Shown: piece by piece, positions 1 to 8,266 of the stretch
How positions within the stretch are numbered: the first letter of the stretch is position 1
How the letters are laid out: each line of letters opens with the position of its first letter
Notes under the pieces: generated by a model
Database searches by the model: none
What the model was told of the DNA's origin: nothing
What the model saw: only the letters and a program-made list of their open reading frames with translations
Translations under genes and position numbers: made by a program
Assembly (NCBI GenBank): GCA_021325145.1
Contig: JAJPHR010000023.1
Span: forward strand, 1-64,000
Reading direction: 5' to 3'
Source of the DNA: Verrucomicrobiota bacterium
Lineage (GTDB): Bacteria; Verrucomicrobiota; Verrucomicrobiia; Limisphaerales; Pedosphaeraceae
DNA length: 64,000 bases

Positions 1-219
1 CCCTTGGAGGATGGTCTTATCCGAGATGCGGTGCGCTTTTCTGGCCAAAATGACGAAAACCGCCTGCGTGATTTCCTCGGCGGCATGGGTACTGCCCGCG
101 TTTCGCAACGCCGCGGAATAAACCAGGTTTACGTGCCGGGAAACCAAAGTGCTGAAGGCGACGTCGGAACTCCGCTCCACATATTGGCGCAGCAAATTCA
201 TGTCGCTCGCGTTGTCCAT
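1..219 (-). CDS. ECF-type RNA polymerase sigma factor, N-terminal part (cut by window edge)
   Basis: Only the first 73 codons are present; the gene runs off the left edge. The translation from the ATG at 219 shows sigma region 2: a helix with 'LVSRHVNLVYSAALR', then 'HAAEEITQAVFVILARK', which matches the -10 recognition/core-binding segment of ECF sigma factors (family knowledge). The protein would direct core RNA polymerase to a small regulon. No anti-sigma gene can be seen because the downstream side lies outside the window. The fragment is too short to assign an ECF group. Confidence 0.8.
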   Translation of the reverse strand, partial: MDNASDMNLLRQYVERSSDVAFSTLVSRHVNLVYSAALRNAGSTHAAEEITQAVFVILARKAHRISDKTILQG

Positions 220-763
220 CATTTAATTAATGTCCACCGATTTAGAAAAAGAGCCGATAAATTTTCAAAGATCTCCGCATCCGTCTGCCCCACCCGGAAA
301 GCAATGAGTGCCCCCACGTTTCCGAACTGGCCCAGCCAGCGTGCGGGCTGCTGACAAAGTATTGCCTCCGGTATCGTAGGCGCATTGAAGAGCATCTGGA
401 AGGAAAGCTGGAGCCTCGACCGCATCGGCCTTGCAACCAAACCTCACGGAAAAGCCGCATGACTTGTGTTGCCCAGCCCCAAAGGGCCGCGAGCCGAACA
501 GTCCAGATCACAATGGTCTCGGCGGGCTGGTCAAGCGCTTGAACGAGTTCATCGGGCAGACCGTCACGGTTTGTGGTCCAGTCATCAAGGAGATCGAGCC
601 GGTGCCGCCAAAACGGATTCGTTCCAATTTACTGTGAAGGACCAATCCGGCCTGTTTGCGCCAAGCAACCCCTCAGTGACAATCACCGTGGGACCTTGAA
701 CCCAGAATAGTTAACGGACCAGCCACAATCAGCTCGGAAGTCGGCGCGGGCGGTATCGGAATG
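220..763. other. Gene-poor stretch between sigma factor and hemH
   Basis: No convincing complete gene on either strand. The short open frames here lack family signatures and ribosome-binding sites. The only recognisable coding trace is the Ig/cadherin-like tail described at 601-699. Confidence 0.5.
601..699 (+). pseudogene. Remnant of the C-terminus of an Ig/cadherin-like surface protein
   Basis: The frame ending at the TGA 697-699 reads 'DSFQFTVKDQSG...PSVTITVGP', which resembles the last two beta-strands of a bacterial Ig-like or cadherin-like repeat ('DSFTFTVND...ATVTITV' type). Upstream in the same frame the sequence no longer looks like such a domain, so the rest of the gene is missing or degraded. 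This is inferred from motif resemblance only. It could be chance. Confidence 0.35.
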
Positions 764-1825
764 TCAGTCGCCGGGGCTGCAGCTTTGGGACATTATGTTG
801 CGTGCTGACGCGCCGGCAAAGTCGTCGATCAACCGCTGCAAAAACCCGATCCAAAGCGGATGCTCGTTCAGGCAGGGGATCATGGTGAACTCATGTCCGC
901 CGGCATGCAGAAAGGCTTCCCGTCCGCGCAGGCCGATTTCTTCCAGGGTTTCGAGGCAGTCCGCGACGAACGCCGGGCAAATGACGAGGAGCTTTTTGAC
1001 TCCGTTACCGGCGAGGTGTTCGAGCATCTGATCCGTGTAGGGTTTGAGCCAGGGGTCGCGGCCCAATCGCGATTGGAAGGCGATGGCGTATTTCCCTTCC
1101 GGCACGCCGGCGCGCTTCACAAATGCCTTCACGGTTTTGAAGCATTGCGAGCGGTAACAGGTGGCTTGCGCGGGGCCGTCCTTTTCGCAGCAATCGGCTT
1201 TGACCAGGCAATGACACCCAGTGGGATCGGCCTTGCGCAAGTGGCGCTCGGGAAGCCCATGAAAGCTGAAGAGCAAATGATCGTAGTCCTGTGCCAGGTG
1301 GCTTTCCGCGCTGGCCACAAGGGCGGCGATGTAACCCGGGTCCTGGTAAAAAGGAGGCACGACCTCCAGCAAAACATTTGGCGCGAGGTTGCCTGCGACT
1401 GTCTTGACCCGCTCGACCGCCGTTTCGTAACTGGACATGGCGTAGTGCGGGAAAAGAGGGATGACCAGGATTTGATCGACCCTTTGGCGAACCAGGCTCC
1501 GGACGGCGCTTTCAATGGATGGATTCTGATAACGCATGGCTACTTCGATCGGCACTGCGGTATGCGGTTGCAGTTTGTCCCGGACTTTCCTGCTTGTGAC
1601 CACGAGCGGAGAGCCTTCCGACGACCAGATCGACCGGTAAGCCTCGGCGGAATGCCTGGGCCGGAATGGCAGGATGCAGCCATGGACCACGCCAAAACGG
1701 ATTGGATAGGGCGCGTCCATTACTCGTCCATCCATGAGGAACTCGCGCAGATAGCGGCGCACGTCACCCGTGCTGGGTGAATCGGGCGAGCCAAGATTGA
1801 CGAGTAATACTCCTTTTGTGCTCAT
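764..1825 (-). CDS. hemH: Ferrochelatase
   Basis: Inserts Fe2+ into protoporphyrin IX to make protoheme, the last step of the protoporphyrin-dependent heme pathway. The 353-residue protein has the class signatures: 'VLLVNLGSPDSP' at the N-terminus, catalytic His189 in 'SFHGLP', and 'LETLEEI' with the acidic residue near Glu295. Just after the His motif lies a Cys cluster (Cys204, 206, 212, 213, 223, 228), which in some bacterial ferrochelatases accompanies a [2Fe-2S] cluster; whether one is bound here is inference. The start overlaps the stop of the preceding gene by 4 bases, so translation is probably coupled. It is the last gene of a hemE-hemN-hemY-hemH operon. Confidence 0.95.
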   Translation of the reverse strand: MSTKGVLLVNLGSPDSPSTGDVRRYLREFLMDGRVMDAPYPIRFGVVHGCILPFRPRHSAEAYRSIWSSEGSPLVVTSRKVRDKLQPHTAVPIEVAMRYQNPSIESAVRSLVRQRVDQILVIPLFPHYAMSSYETAVERVKTVAGNLAPNVLLEVVPPFYQDPGYIAALVASAESHLAQDYDHLLFSFHGLPERHLRKADPTGCHCLVKADCCEKDGPAQATCYRSQCFKTVKAFVKRAGVPEGKYAIAFQSRLGRDPWLKPYTDQMLEHLAGNGVKKLLVICPAFVADCLETLEEIGLRGREAFLHAGGHEFTMIPCLNEHPLWIGFLQRLIDDFAGASARNIMSQSCSPGD

Positions 1826-3252
1826 GCCTCGACCAGGGTTGGCGTTTCGATGTGCCGGGCCAGTTCCGATGAGACGCCAAGGCTCGCGGCAATGCGTGTG
1901 GCGGCGTCATGGCCGGCTACAAGCGAATCGCCGAGCGAAATGCCGTTGCGGTAATGGCCAGCGAGGAATAAACCGGGGGCGGTGGCTTCCACGCGCGCCA
2001 TCAATTCCCGCGTCCGGCCGAAACCGACGTTGTATTGAGGAATCGCCTCGCGATAGACGAAAGAATGTTGAAAGGCCGGTTCGCCGGAGACGCCGAGCAA
2101 TTTGCGCAAATCCTGCCGGGCCAGTTCAGCCAGCGTGCCGGGGTCTTTGAGCGCCAGATCAGGATTACGCGCGCCGCCAATATAACTGGTGAGTGTGACG
2201 TGTCCGGCCGGCGCGCGCCCAGGGAAGAGCGTGGAAGAAAAAAGAGTTCCCAACGTATGGCACTTTTCGACGCGCGGGATGAGCATTCCAAAGCCGTCCA
2301 GCGGATGGGCGACGTCCTCGCGCCTGAATCCAAGCACGACGCTTGCGACGGGCGGGTGATGAATCTGCGCCAGCGGCGCCAGGCTCGGGACGCCGTCGGC
2401 CAGGATGTTCAATTGCGCCAGTTTGCCGGCGGTGCCGGCGAACAACACCGCGCTGTGTTCCGCCACCTTGCGAGCGCCCTCGCCGCCCGCAATGACGCGC
2501 CAGCCTGCCGGACTCGACCGGATGGAAGCCACGGGCGAGCGGAGTTGAACGGCGTTGCCGAGTTTCTGGTGGAGCGTGTCCACCAACGTCTGCAAGCCTT
2601 CGTCGAAGGAAAATTTTTTCGCGCTCTGTTTCGACACTTCCGCGCGCCGCTTGCGTTCGCGGGCACCGAGAGTTTGGCCGAGGATGAGAGAGCCGTAACG
2701 CTGCTCCAATGCATGCAGTTTTGGAAAAGCCTCCTTGACCGAGAGCCGCGCCGGATCTCCGGCATATACACCAGCGACCAGCGGATCAATCGCATAGTCC
2801 AGGAATTCCTGCCCGAGCCGGCGCACGACAAATTCCGCGACGCTCTCCTCGGCTTCACCCGCCGCCCGCCGGACAAACGGTTCGCGAAACAGTCGCAACT
2901 TCGCGCCGGCCGAGAACAGCGGCGTTTTCAGAAAGCCGCCGAGGGAACCTGGCATTTCCACCGGCTTTCCGCCGCGAACCAGGTAGCGCTTCTCCGCGCG
3001 TGGTTCGCTGTAAAGCCGGCGCTGTTCCAATCCCAAATCCGCGACCAACGAAGCAATTTTGGGCGAAGTTTCGAGGATGGAGTTCGGGCCGCATTCCGCG
3101 AGAAACCCGCCTTGGCGAACACTTTGGATGACGCCACCCACGCGCGGGCCTGCCTCATAGACAATTACGGGAATGCCGCGTTGCTGCAGGCGGAAAGCCG
3201 CTGTCAACCCGGTGATGCCCGCGCCGATGATAGCTACTGAATTGTTACGCAT
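1822..3252 (-). CDS. hemY: Protoporphyrinogen oxidase, HemY type (FAD, oxygen-dependent)
   Basis: Oxidises protoporphyrinogen IX to protoporphyrin IX. The 476-residue protein starts with a Rossmann FAD-binding motif (GAGITG at residues 10-15, followed by 'YEAGPRVGG'). It ends with the typical FAD-contacting tail 'GLFLAGHYRNGISLGDSLVAGHDAA'. Length and motifs fit the soluble HemY/PPOX family rather than the short flavodoxin-like HemG. It lies 21 bases after hemN and overlaps hemH by 4 bases. This enzyme uses O2, while its operon partner HemN does not, so the operon mixes oxygen-independent and oxygen-dependent steps. Some databases label this family hemG. Confidence 0.93.
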   Translation of the reverse strand: MRNNSVAIIGAGITGLTAAFRLQQRGIPVIVYEAGPRVGGVIQSVRQGGFLAECGPNSILETSPKIASLVADLGLEQRRLYSEPRAEKRYLVRGGKPVEMPGSLGGFLKTPLFSAGAKLRLFREPFVRRAAGEAEESVAEFVVRRLGQEFLDYAIDPLVAGVYAGDPARLSVKEAFPKLHALEQRYGSLILGQTLGARERKRRAEVSKQSAKKFSFDEGLQTLVDTLHQKLGNAVQLRSPVASIRSSPAGWRVIAGGEGARKVAEHSAVLFAGTAGKLAQLNILADGVPSLAPLAQIHHPPVASVVLGFRREDVAHPLDGFGMLIPRVEKCHTLGTLFSSTLFPGRAPAGHVTLTSYIGGARNPDLALKDPGTLAELARQDLRKLLGVSGEPAFQHSFVYREAIPQYNVGFGRTRELMARVEATAPGLFLAGHYRNGISLGDSLVAGHDAATRIAASLGVSSELARHIETPTLVEA

Positions 3253-3273
3253 AAAAGATACGAGGCGCCGAGT

Positions 3274-4650
3274 TCATATTGTTTTCGAGAAGCGCGGTTC
3301 GGGTTCCTGCACTTTGCGATAGGCGTCGAAGCGCATGGCGATATTGCGGATGAAGAGCCGGCCAAGTTCGGTGACGGTGAGGCCCGTCGCTGACCGCTCG
3401 ACCAGGCCATCCGCTTCCAGATCGTCCAGCGAGGCCAGTTCCGCGGCGAAGTGGGTGGCGAAGTCGGTTTCCAGGTAACGGGACATGGCGGCGTAATCAA
3501 GACTGAGATCGCACATCAAACGCATGATGACCTGACGTCGAATTTGATCCTCGATCGTGGACAAATAACCTTTGGCGAAGGGCAGGCGGCCTTGATCGAG
3601 TGATTTGTAGTACTCTGGCAGGTCCTTGATGTTCTGCCAGTAGCAAGCCTCGGTTTGGGAAATCGAAGACATCCCAAACGAATAAATGTCCGCGCCGCCG
3701 TGGGTGCTGTAGCCTTGAAAATTCCGTTGCAGCGTCTTTGCTTTCTGCGCGACCGCCAGTTCGTCGTCCGCGCGCGCGAAGTGGTCCATGCCGATATACA
3801 CGTAGCCTTCGGAAGTGAGCTTCTCGATGGTCAGTTTCAGGATCTGGAGTTTCACCTCAGCCGCGGGCAGCGCTCCGCTGGCCAGAATTTTTTGCGCGGG
3901 CTTGATCCAGGGAACATGCGCGTAGCTGAACACCGCCAGGCGGTCCGGATTCAGCTTCAACACATCCGTAAGTGTCTGCTCGAATGAAGCCGCAGTCTGG
4001 TGCGGCAAACCGTAAATCAAGTCGAGATTCAGCGACTTGAAACCGGTCGAGCGAATTCCATCCACCACGAGCCGGGTTTGATCGAAGGGTTGGATGCGAT
4101 GGACGGCGCGCTGGACTTTGGGATCATTGTCCTGCACCCCGACTGACGCGCGGTTGAAGCCCACCTCACGCAACGCCACCAAGTGTTCGCGCGTCAGACG
4201 GCGGGGGTCAATTTCCACGCCGGCTTCGGCATCCGGAGCAAATTCGAATTGGGAGTGAATCATCGTTCCCAGGCGGCGAATTTCCTCCGGCTTGAGAAAG
4301 GTCGGTGTGCCGCCGCCAAAGTGAAGTTGCACCACCTTCCGCTTCGCATTGAGCAGCTTCCCCATGAGCGCCATTTCCTTTTCCAGATACTTTAGGTAGC
4401 GCGCACTTTGCGCCTGTTGCGTGGTGATCACGGTCGTGCAGCCGCAGTACCAGCACAGCGAACGGCAAAAGGGGAGGTGGAAGTAGAGGGAAAGATCGCG
4501 CTGCGTCTCGTTGTTGGTGCGAATCCTCTCAAGCAATTCTTCCTCGCGGACTTCCGCAGTGAAATGCGTCGCCGGTGGATATGAGGTGTAGCGGGGGCCG
4601 GGGACATTGTATTTCGAAACCAGATCGAGATCGACTTTCAGGGTGCTCAT
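3274..4650 (-). CDS. hemN: Oxygen-independent coproporphyrinogen III oxidase (radical SAM)
   Basis: Decarboxylates coproporphyrinogen III to protoporphyrinogen IX without oxygen. The radical-SAM cluster motif CxxxCxxCxC is at Cys62, Cys66, Cys69 and Cys71, preceded by 'YFHLPF' and followed by the SAM-binding 'FGGGTPTFL'. The HemN-specific N-terminus ('NVPGPRYTSYPPATHF') and C-terminal domain are present, which argues against the related heme chaperone HemW. The ATG at 4650 was chosen because AAGGAG lies a few bases upstream and the start overlaps the hemE stop as ATGA. An in-frame ATG at 4689 has no such site. Length from 4650 is 458 residues, normal for the family. Confidence 0.94.
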   Translation of the reverse strand: MSTLKVDLDLVSKYNVPGPRYTSYPPATHFTAEVREEELLERIRTNNETQRDLSLYFHLPFCRSLCWYCGCTTVITTQQAQSARYLKYLEKEMALMGKLLNAKRKVVQLHFGGGTPTFLKPEEIRRLGTMIHSQFEFAPDAEAGVEIDPRRLTREHLVALREVGFNRASVGVQDNDPKVQRAVHRIQPFDQTRLVVDGIRSTGFKSLNLDLIYGLPHQTAASFEQTLTDVLKLNPDRLAVFSYAHVPWIKPAQKILASGALPAAEVKLQILKLTIEKLTSEGYVYIGMDHFARADDELAVAQKAKTLQRNFQGYSTHGGADIYSFGMSSISQTEACYWQNIKDLPEYYKSLDQGRLPFAKGYLSTIEDQIRRQVIMRLMCDLSLDYAAMSRYLETDFATHFAAELASLDDLEADGLVERSATGLTVTELGRLFIRNIAMRFDAYRKVQEPEPRFSKTI

Positions 4651-5672
4651 TTGAAACTCCTTACGGTTTGAACCAGGCTTTCCAAACATTCCAGTTTGGC
4701 TGAGGGCGGAACGCCGTGGCCGAGATTGAAGATATGGCCGTTGAAGGCGCGCAATTCGTTCAAGATACGGGTGGTTTCCGCCGCCACCAGCGGGGGATTG
4801 GAGCAGAGCAGGCTGGGGTCAAGATTGCCCTGCACGCCAACTGTCCGTGGCAGGCGTGCTTTCACCTCCATGAGCGGCACCGTCCAATCCACGCTCAAGA
4901 CTTGCGCACCCGTGCGCACCAGCGCCGGCCAATTTCCATGGACGCCCCGGCCAAAAACAATGACCGGCACCTGCCCGCCGAGGTCAGCAATGATCCTGCC
5001 CATCCACTCAGCGGAAGCTGCTTCGTAACTGTTGTCCGCGAGTAACCCGCCCAGGCTGTCGAAGATCTGAATGGCATCCACGCCCGCATCGATTTGCATC
5101 TGCAAAAATTCGGTGACCGCCTCAGTCAATTTCTCCATCAACCGGGAAAACAAGCGGGGCTCCGAGTAGAACAACTCTTTGGCGCAGCTGAACTCCCTGG
5201 CGCTGCCGCCTTCGAGCATGAAATTAGCTAGCGTCCATGGCGAGCCGGCGAAGCCCAGCAGTGCCGTGCGTCCCGCGAGCGCGTCTTTGATGAGCCCCAG
5301 CGCCTCCACGACATATTGCAAACGTTCCCGCACCGCGCCCGTGTCGAGCCGTTCTATGTCCTCGGATGACTTCAAACTGAACTCCATTTCGACGCCGCCG
5401 CGGTCGCGAAAGTGATATCCCTGGCCGAGCGCCTCGGGAACCACGAGAATGTCGCTGAAGAGAATCGCCGCGTCGAAATCGAACCGGCGGATTGGTTGCA
5501 GCGTGACTTCGGTGGCCAGTTCGGGGGTCTGGACCAATTGCAGGAAGCTGTGTTTTTCCTTGAGCGCGCGGTACTCCGGCAGGACGCGACCGGCCTGCCG
5601 CATCAGCCAGACGGGCGGCCGGTCAACGGGGAAATTCCGGCATGCGGCCAGCAAACGATGTCGGTTGGTCAT
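4647..5672 (-). CDS. hemE: Uroporphyrinogen III decarboxylase
   Basis: Removes four acetate carboxyls from uroporphyrinogen III to give coproporphyrinogen III. Key motifs are 'PPVWLMRQAGRVLPEYR' near the N-terminus, 'FSDILVVPEALG' and 'GFAGSPWTLANFMLEGG'. The start is uncertain. From the ATG at 5672 the protein has 341 residues, the usual family length, but the purine run AAGGGGGG abuts that codon. ATGs at 5753 and 5807 would add an Ala/Thr/Pro-rich extension not expected in the family. It is the first gene of the heme operon; the 5673-5987 interval must carry its promoter. The hemN start codon overlaps its stop. Confidence 0.93.
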   Translation of the reverse strand: MTNRHRLLAACRNFPVDRPPVWLMRQAGRVLPEYRALKEKHSFLQLVQTPELATEVTLQPIRRFDFDAAILFSDILVVPEALGQGYHFRDRGGVEMEFSLKSSEDIERLDTGAVRERLQYVVEALGLIKDALAGRTALLGFAGSPWTLANFMLEGGSAREFSCAKELFYSEPRLFSRLMEKLTEAVTEFLQMQIDAGVDAIQIFDSLGGLLADNSYEAASAEWMGRIIADLGGQVPVIVFGRGVHGNWPALVRTGAQVLSVDWTVPLMEVKARLPRTVGVQGNLDPSLLCSNPPLVAAETTRILNELRAFNGHIFNLGHGVPPSAKLECLESLVQTVRSFK

Positions 5673-5987
5673 CCCCCCTTCCGAAGGAGCACTTGGAGTC
5701 CTAGCGCATGCCTGAGTTGCCGGTTTCCTGGCCTCTGTTGTAGTTGCACTCATATAGTTCCGCGTCTCAGAATGAACCGTTGCGATGAACTTTCGAAGAA
5801 ACCGCAATCAGTTCTGAGTTAAGGCTAATGCGTTGCGAAAATCGGGGCTGTACATTCCTTGCCCTAGAATCTACATTTTTTGGCTGGTATCGCGCTGCCC
5901 TGGCAACGGTTTTTAGCTACGAGATGAGACGATTAAGCCAAACGGGAGCTGAATTCACGTTTCCGCGTGCAGAAGGGGTCGGCTCAT

Positions 5988-6593
5988 TCACATCGGATTG
6001 GACTCAGAAGCAAACTCCTGGTGCAGCCTGGCCCGGAGTTGCTGGCGGGCGCGGAAGAGGCGGCTTTCGACCGCTTTGACTGAACAGCCAAGCAGTGTGC
6101 CGATTTCTGCGTGTGATCGGTCTTCGTATTCAACGAGCAGCAACACGGTGCGCAGATCCTCGGGCAGTTTGGCCACGGCGCGACGTACTGAGTTCGCCCG
6201 TTCTTCCGCAACCAGGTTCTCTCCCGGCCCGGGTTTGGTTTCGGGCAACTTCTCGCCCAAAGTGGCTCCGGTGTTTTCGTCCTCGGCTTCGAGAGAAACC
6301 TGGGGATGACGCCGCCGCCACCGAAAGCGGTCACGCACGAGATTCGTGGCGATGGTGTAGAGCCAGGTCGAAAATCGGGCGTTGCGATCGTATCGCCCGC
6401 AGTTTTGATAAACGCGCACAAAGGTTTCCTGCGCCAACTCCTCCGCCTCGGTTTCGTTTTGCAACTGGCGGATCAGGTAATGGAAGAGCTTCCCGGCATG
6501 GCGTGCCATGAGGTCATTCAGCGCCACATCGTGCCCGGCGGCCAGCCGTTCCATGTCGAGCGCATCCTGCTGTTCGCCGGGATCGTTGGTCAT
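5988..6593 (-). CDS. ECF sigma factor, CnrH-like position
   Basis: A 201-residue ECF sigma factor. Region 2 spans about residues 25-95 ('EAEELAQETFVRVYQN' and 'FSTWLYTIATNLVRDRFRW') and region 4 about 135-190 ('LPEDLRTVLLLVEYEDRSHAEI', then the recognition helix 'SVKAVESRLFRAR'). It is the third gene of a unit with a small membrane anti-sigma-like protein and a periplasmic metal-sensor-like protein. Gene order and gene types match cnrYXH of Cupriavidus, where metal binding by the sensor frees the sigma factor. By analogy it may respond to a metal or envelope signal. The inducer cannot be read from sequence. Confidence 0.88.
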   Translation of the reverse strand: MTNDPGEQQDALDMERLAAGHDVALNDLMARHAGKLFHYLIRQLQNETEAEELAQETFVRVYQNCGRYDRNARFSTWLYTIATNLVRDRFRWRRRHPQVSLEAEDENTGATLGEKLPETKPGPGENLVAEERANSVRRAVAKLPEDLRTVLLLVEYEDRSHAEIGTLLGCSVKAVESRLFRARQQLRARLHQEFASESNPM

Positions 6594-6605
6594 GGCCGTG
6601 GCAGG

Positions 6606-7082
6606 TCAATGAGCGTGATCGCCGGTCATATGGTCCATGCCTTGATGCGACGGAAACGTTTGGTCCTCGACCCAGGCAAGGTAGCGACGGGCTTGTTCGG
6701 GCGGCATGCTCCGGCTCACTTCATAGAAATGTTCGATCATTGAGGTCTGGCAGGCCGTGCGCAGTTGCTGTGCCTCAACCAGCTTTTGCTCGATCTCAGG
6801 GGTCACGTGCCCGGCGTGGGCGAGCGCCTCTTTGATCTCGGCGTTCTTGGCGTCGATGCGACGGCACATTTCGGCGCAATGCGGCTGATAGGCCGAGTGC
6901 AGGTCGGAAATGCGCGCGAACTCCGCATCGCTCAAATGAAACTCCTCCTTTAACCATCCCAACTCCGGCGAAGGTTTCCCAACCAGGTTGCTGACGGGAG
7001 CCATGCGGAAGTGGTAAGTGCCGACGTATGCCGCCGCGCATAGAAACACGCCAAACGCCAGTATGAGGACGAAACGTTTCAT
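6606..7082 (-). CDS. Periplasmic heavy-metal sensor-like protein (CnrX/ZraP type)
   Basis: A 158-residue protein anchored by an N-terminal membrane segment (residues 4-22) with a helical periplasmic part. Possible metal ligands are His49, His62, His68, Cys69, Cys73, His118 and a His-rich tail (His146, 151, 156, 158). The segment 'MIEHFYEVSRSMPPEQARRYLAW' matches the C-terminal helix pattern of the CnrX/heavy-metal-resistance family. The gene sits between a small TM anti-sigma-like gene and an ECF sigma gene with gaps of 3 and 12 bases. Role by analogy: it senses periplasmic metal and controls sigma release. The metal is unknown. Confidence 0.75.
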   Translation of the reverse strand: MKRFVLILAFGVFLCAAAYVGTYHFRMAPVSNLVGKPSPELGWLKEEFHLSDAEFARISDLHSAYQPHCAEMCRRIDAKNAEIKEALAHAGHVTPEIEQKLVEAQQLRTACQTSMIEHFYEVSRSMPPEQARRYLAWVEDQTFPSHQGMDHMTGDHAH

Positions 7083-7085
7083 GCG

Positions 7086-7424
7086 TCAGTGACGTGGCTT
7101 TTGATATGGGTCCACAGACTGGATATACCGATGTCCCAGGCTCGCGCTGAGAGTATCCGCCCGTTCCTGTCCGTGCCAATAACCCAGGGACGTACCGACC
7201 ACCAGCGCGACAGCGATGTATCCAGCCGCCCAGGCGGGCCGGGCAAACAAGCGTGAGAGCAGCGTTTGCAGCGTCAGCCGGAGACTATCCGCCCCCGCGC
7301 TCTCCTCCTGTTCGATGCGCCGCCAGACCTGCTCTGGAAAATGCGGCGGCAGGGGAGTGTTGACGCGCCATTCCTGAAGGCGCTGCCGGAGAATGTTATC
7401 CTGTTGCTCAGAATCGGCGTTCAT
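7086..7424 (-). CDS. Small single-pass membrane protein, probable anti-sigma factor (CnrY-like position)
   Basis: 112 residues: a cytoplasmic N-terminal part with a Trp/Pro-rich motif 'LQEWRVNTPLPPHF' and 'VWRRIEQE' (residues 16-40), one predicted membrane segment at about 64-83, and a short outer tail ending 'SVDPYQKPRH'. No database-type domain is recognised. Position, topology and operon with a metal-sensor-like protein and an ECF sigma factor suggest an anti-sigma role. It is the first gene of the unit, and its promoter must lie in the 7425-7630 divergent region. Confidence 0.65.
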   Translation of the reverse strand: MNADSEQQDNILRQRLQEWRVNTPLPPHFPEQVWRRIEQEESAGADSLRLTLQTLLSRLFARPAWAAGYIAVALVVGTSLGYWHGQERADTLSASLGHRYIQSVDPYQKPRH

Positions 7425-7630
7425 AATCGTGTTTGCTTGCGGCTTCAGCTACGCCTGCCGCAATCGGTTCCATACACTACATAATACGCCATCGCGCCAA
7501 AAACCCTTCAAAAATGTTGGAGACCAAGAAAGGGTCAGCAATGGGCAAAAACGCCTCAGGGGATTTCACCTGGTGCGGCGTAAGCAGATCAGAAGCAGCG
7601 AATACAACTTTCGCTAAACAAGAAAACATT
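7425..7630. promoter_or_regulatory. Divergent intergenic region between the anti-sigma/sigma unit and a Cys-rich secreted protein
   Basis: 206 bases separate the start codons of two divergently transcribed units, so promoters for both must be here. No clear -35/-10 pair or operator was identified by eye. Shared control of the secreted protein by the ECF sigma factor is possible but only inferred from position. Confidence 0.4.
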
Positions 7631-8014
7631 ATGAAAATCGAATCCTTGAAATCAATCCTCGGGGCCGGTGTGGCGCTGGGTCTTGCCGTTGGAATCTGGT
7701 CTCCCATTCAGACGCAAGCCGCTGATCAGGTCAAGGGGGCTGCGAAACTGTTGGGCACCAGGACTTCGGCCGTGCAGGAGGTCTCCTCGGCTAACAAAAC
7801 GGGCATGAGCTGCCCCAAGTGCAAAACGGTTGCTGTGCAAAATGTGAACACCGTGAAGGGGCACGTCAAGACCGTGACCACGAGTGCGAAGCATCTTTGC
7901 AATGCTTGCGACACGAAAGTCGTCACCACGGGAGCGGGCAAAGCCGCCACGACAGCGGCGGTCCACATTTGCGTGATGGGCGACCCTTCATCGGGCGGTT
8001 GTTGCGGCAAGTAA
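7631..8014 (+). CDS. Small secreted Cys-rich protein of unknown function
   Basis: 127 residues. A signal peptide is clear (positive start, hydrophobic 'ILGAGVALGLAVGIW', cleavage probably near 'TQAADQ'). The mature part carries CPKC, a central CNAC and a C-terminal 'CVMGDPSSGGCCGK', suggesting a zinc-ribbon-like or other metal-binding fold in the periplasm. The start at 7631 is preferred over the in-frame ATG at 7433 because the signal peptide begins here. It is divergent from an ECF sigma/metal-sensor unit, which hints at a link to metal stress. It is followed by a strong terminator at 8041-8073. I do not recognise a named family. Confidence 0.72.
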   Translation: MKIESLKSILGAGVALGLAVGIWSPIQTQAADQVKGAAKLLGTRTSAVQEVSSANKTGMSCPKCKTVAVQNVNTVKGHVKTVTTSAKHLCNACDTKVVTTGAGKAATTAAVHICVMGDPSSGGCCGK

Positions 8015-8040
8015 ATCACGCCGGTGCTCCAAGTGCTCAG

Positions 8041-8073
8041 GCCGGATCGGTGGAAACCGATCCGGCTGGTTTT
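8041..8073 (+). terminator. Rho-independent terminator
   Basis: A perfect 11-bp stem (GCCGGATCGGT / ACCGATCCGGC) with a GGAA tetraloop is followed by a T-rich run, 27 bases after the stop of the Cys-rich protein gene. Confidence 0.9.
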
Positions 8074-8266
8074 TGTACACGAATGATTATCGCAGAAGGC
8101 ATGAGAATAGATCAGCCACTGCAAGGCTTCAACGTGAGGTGGAGTTCTTATTTCGCTGCGATGCTCCCCAGGATCTCAACACTGCGTTCCGCCTCCAGAG
8201 GTGGCTCTACGGTGACTTGCGGATACGAAGTTGCAGCCCTTCGTGCCGAACCTCAAAGATAAGTAT

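Noticed and set aside
2035-3240. 401-codon open frame on the plus strand
   Set aside because: Antisense to hemY; rich in Arg/Gln/Ala without motifs. The hemY frame has clear FAD signatures.
7433-7630. 66-residue extension of the Cys-rich secreted protein
   Set aside because: It precedes a clear signal peptide and occupies the divergent promoter region.
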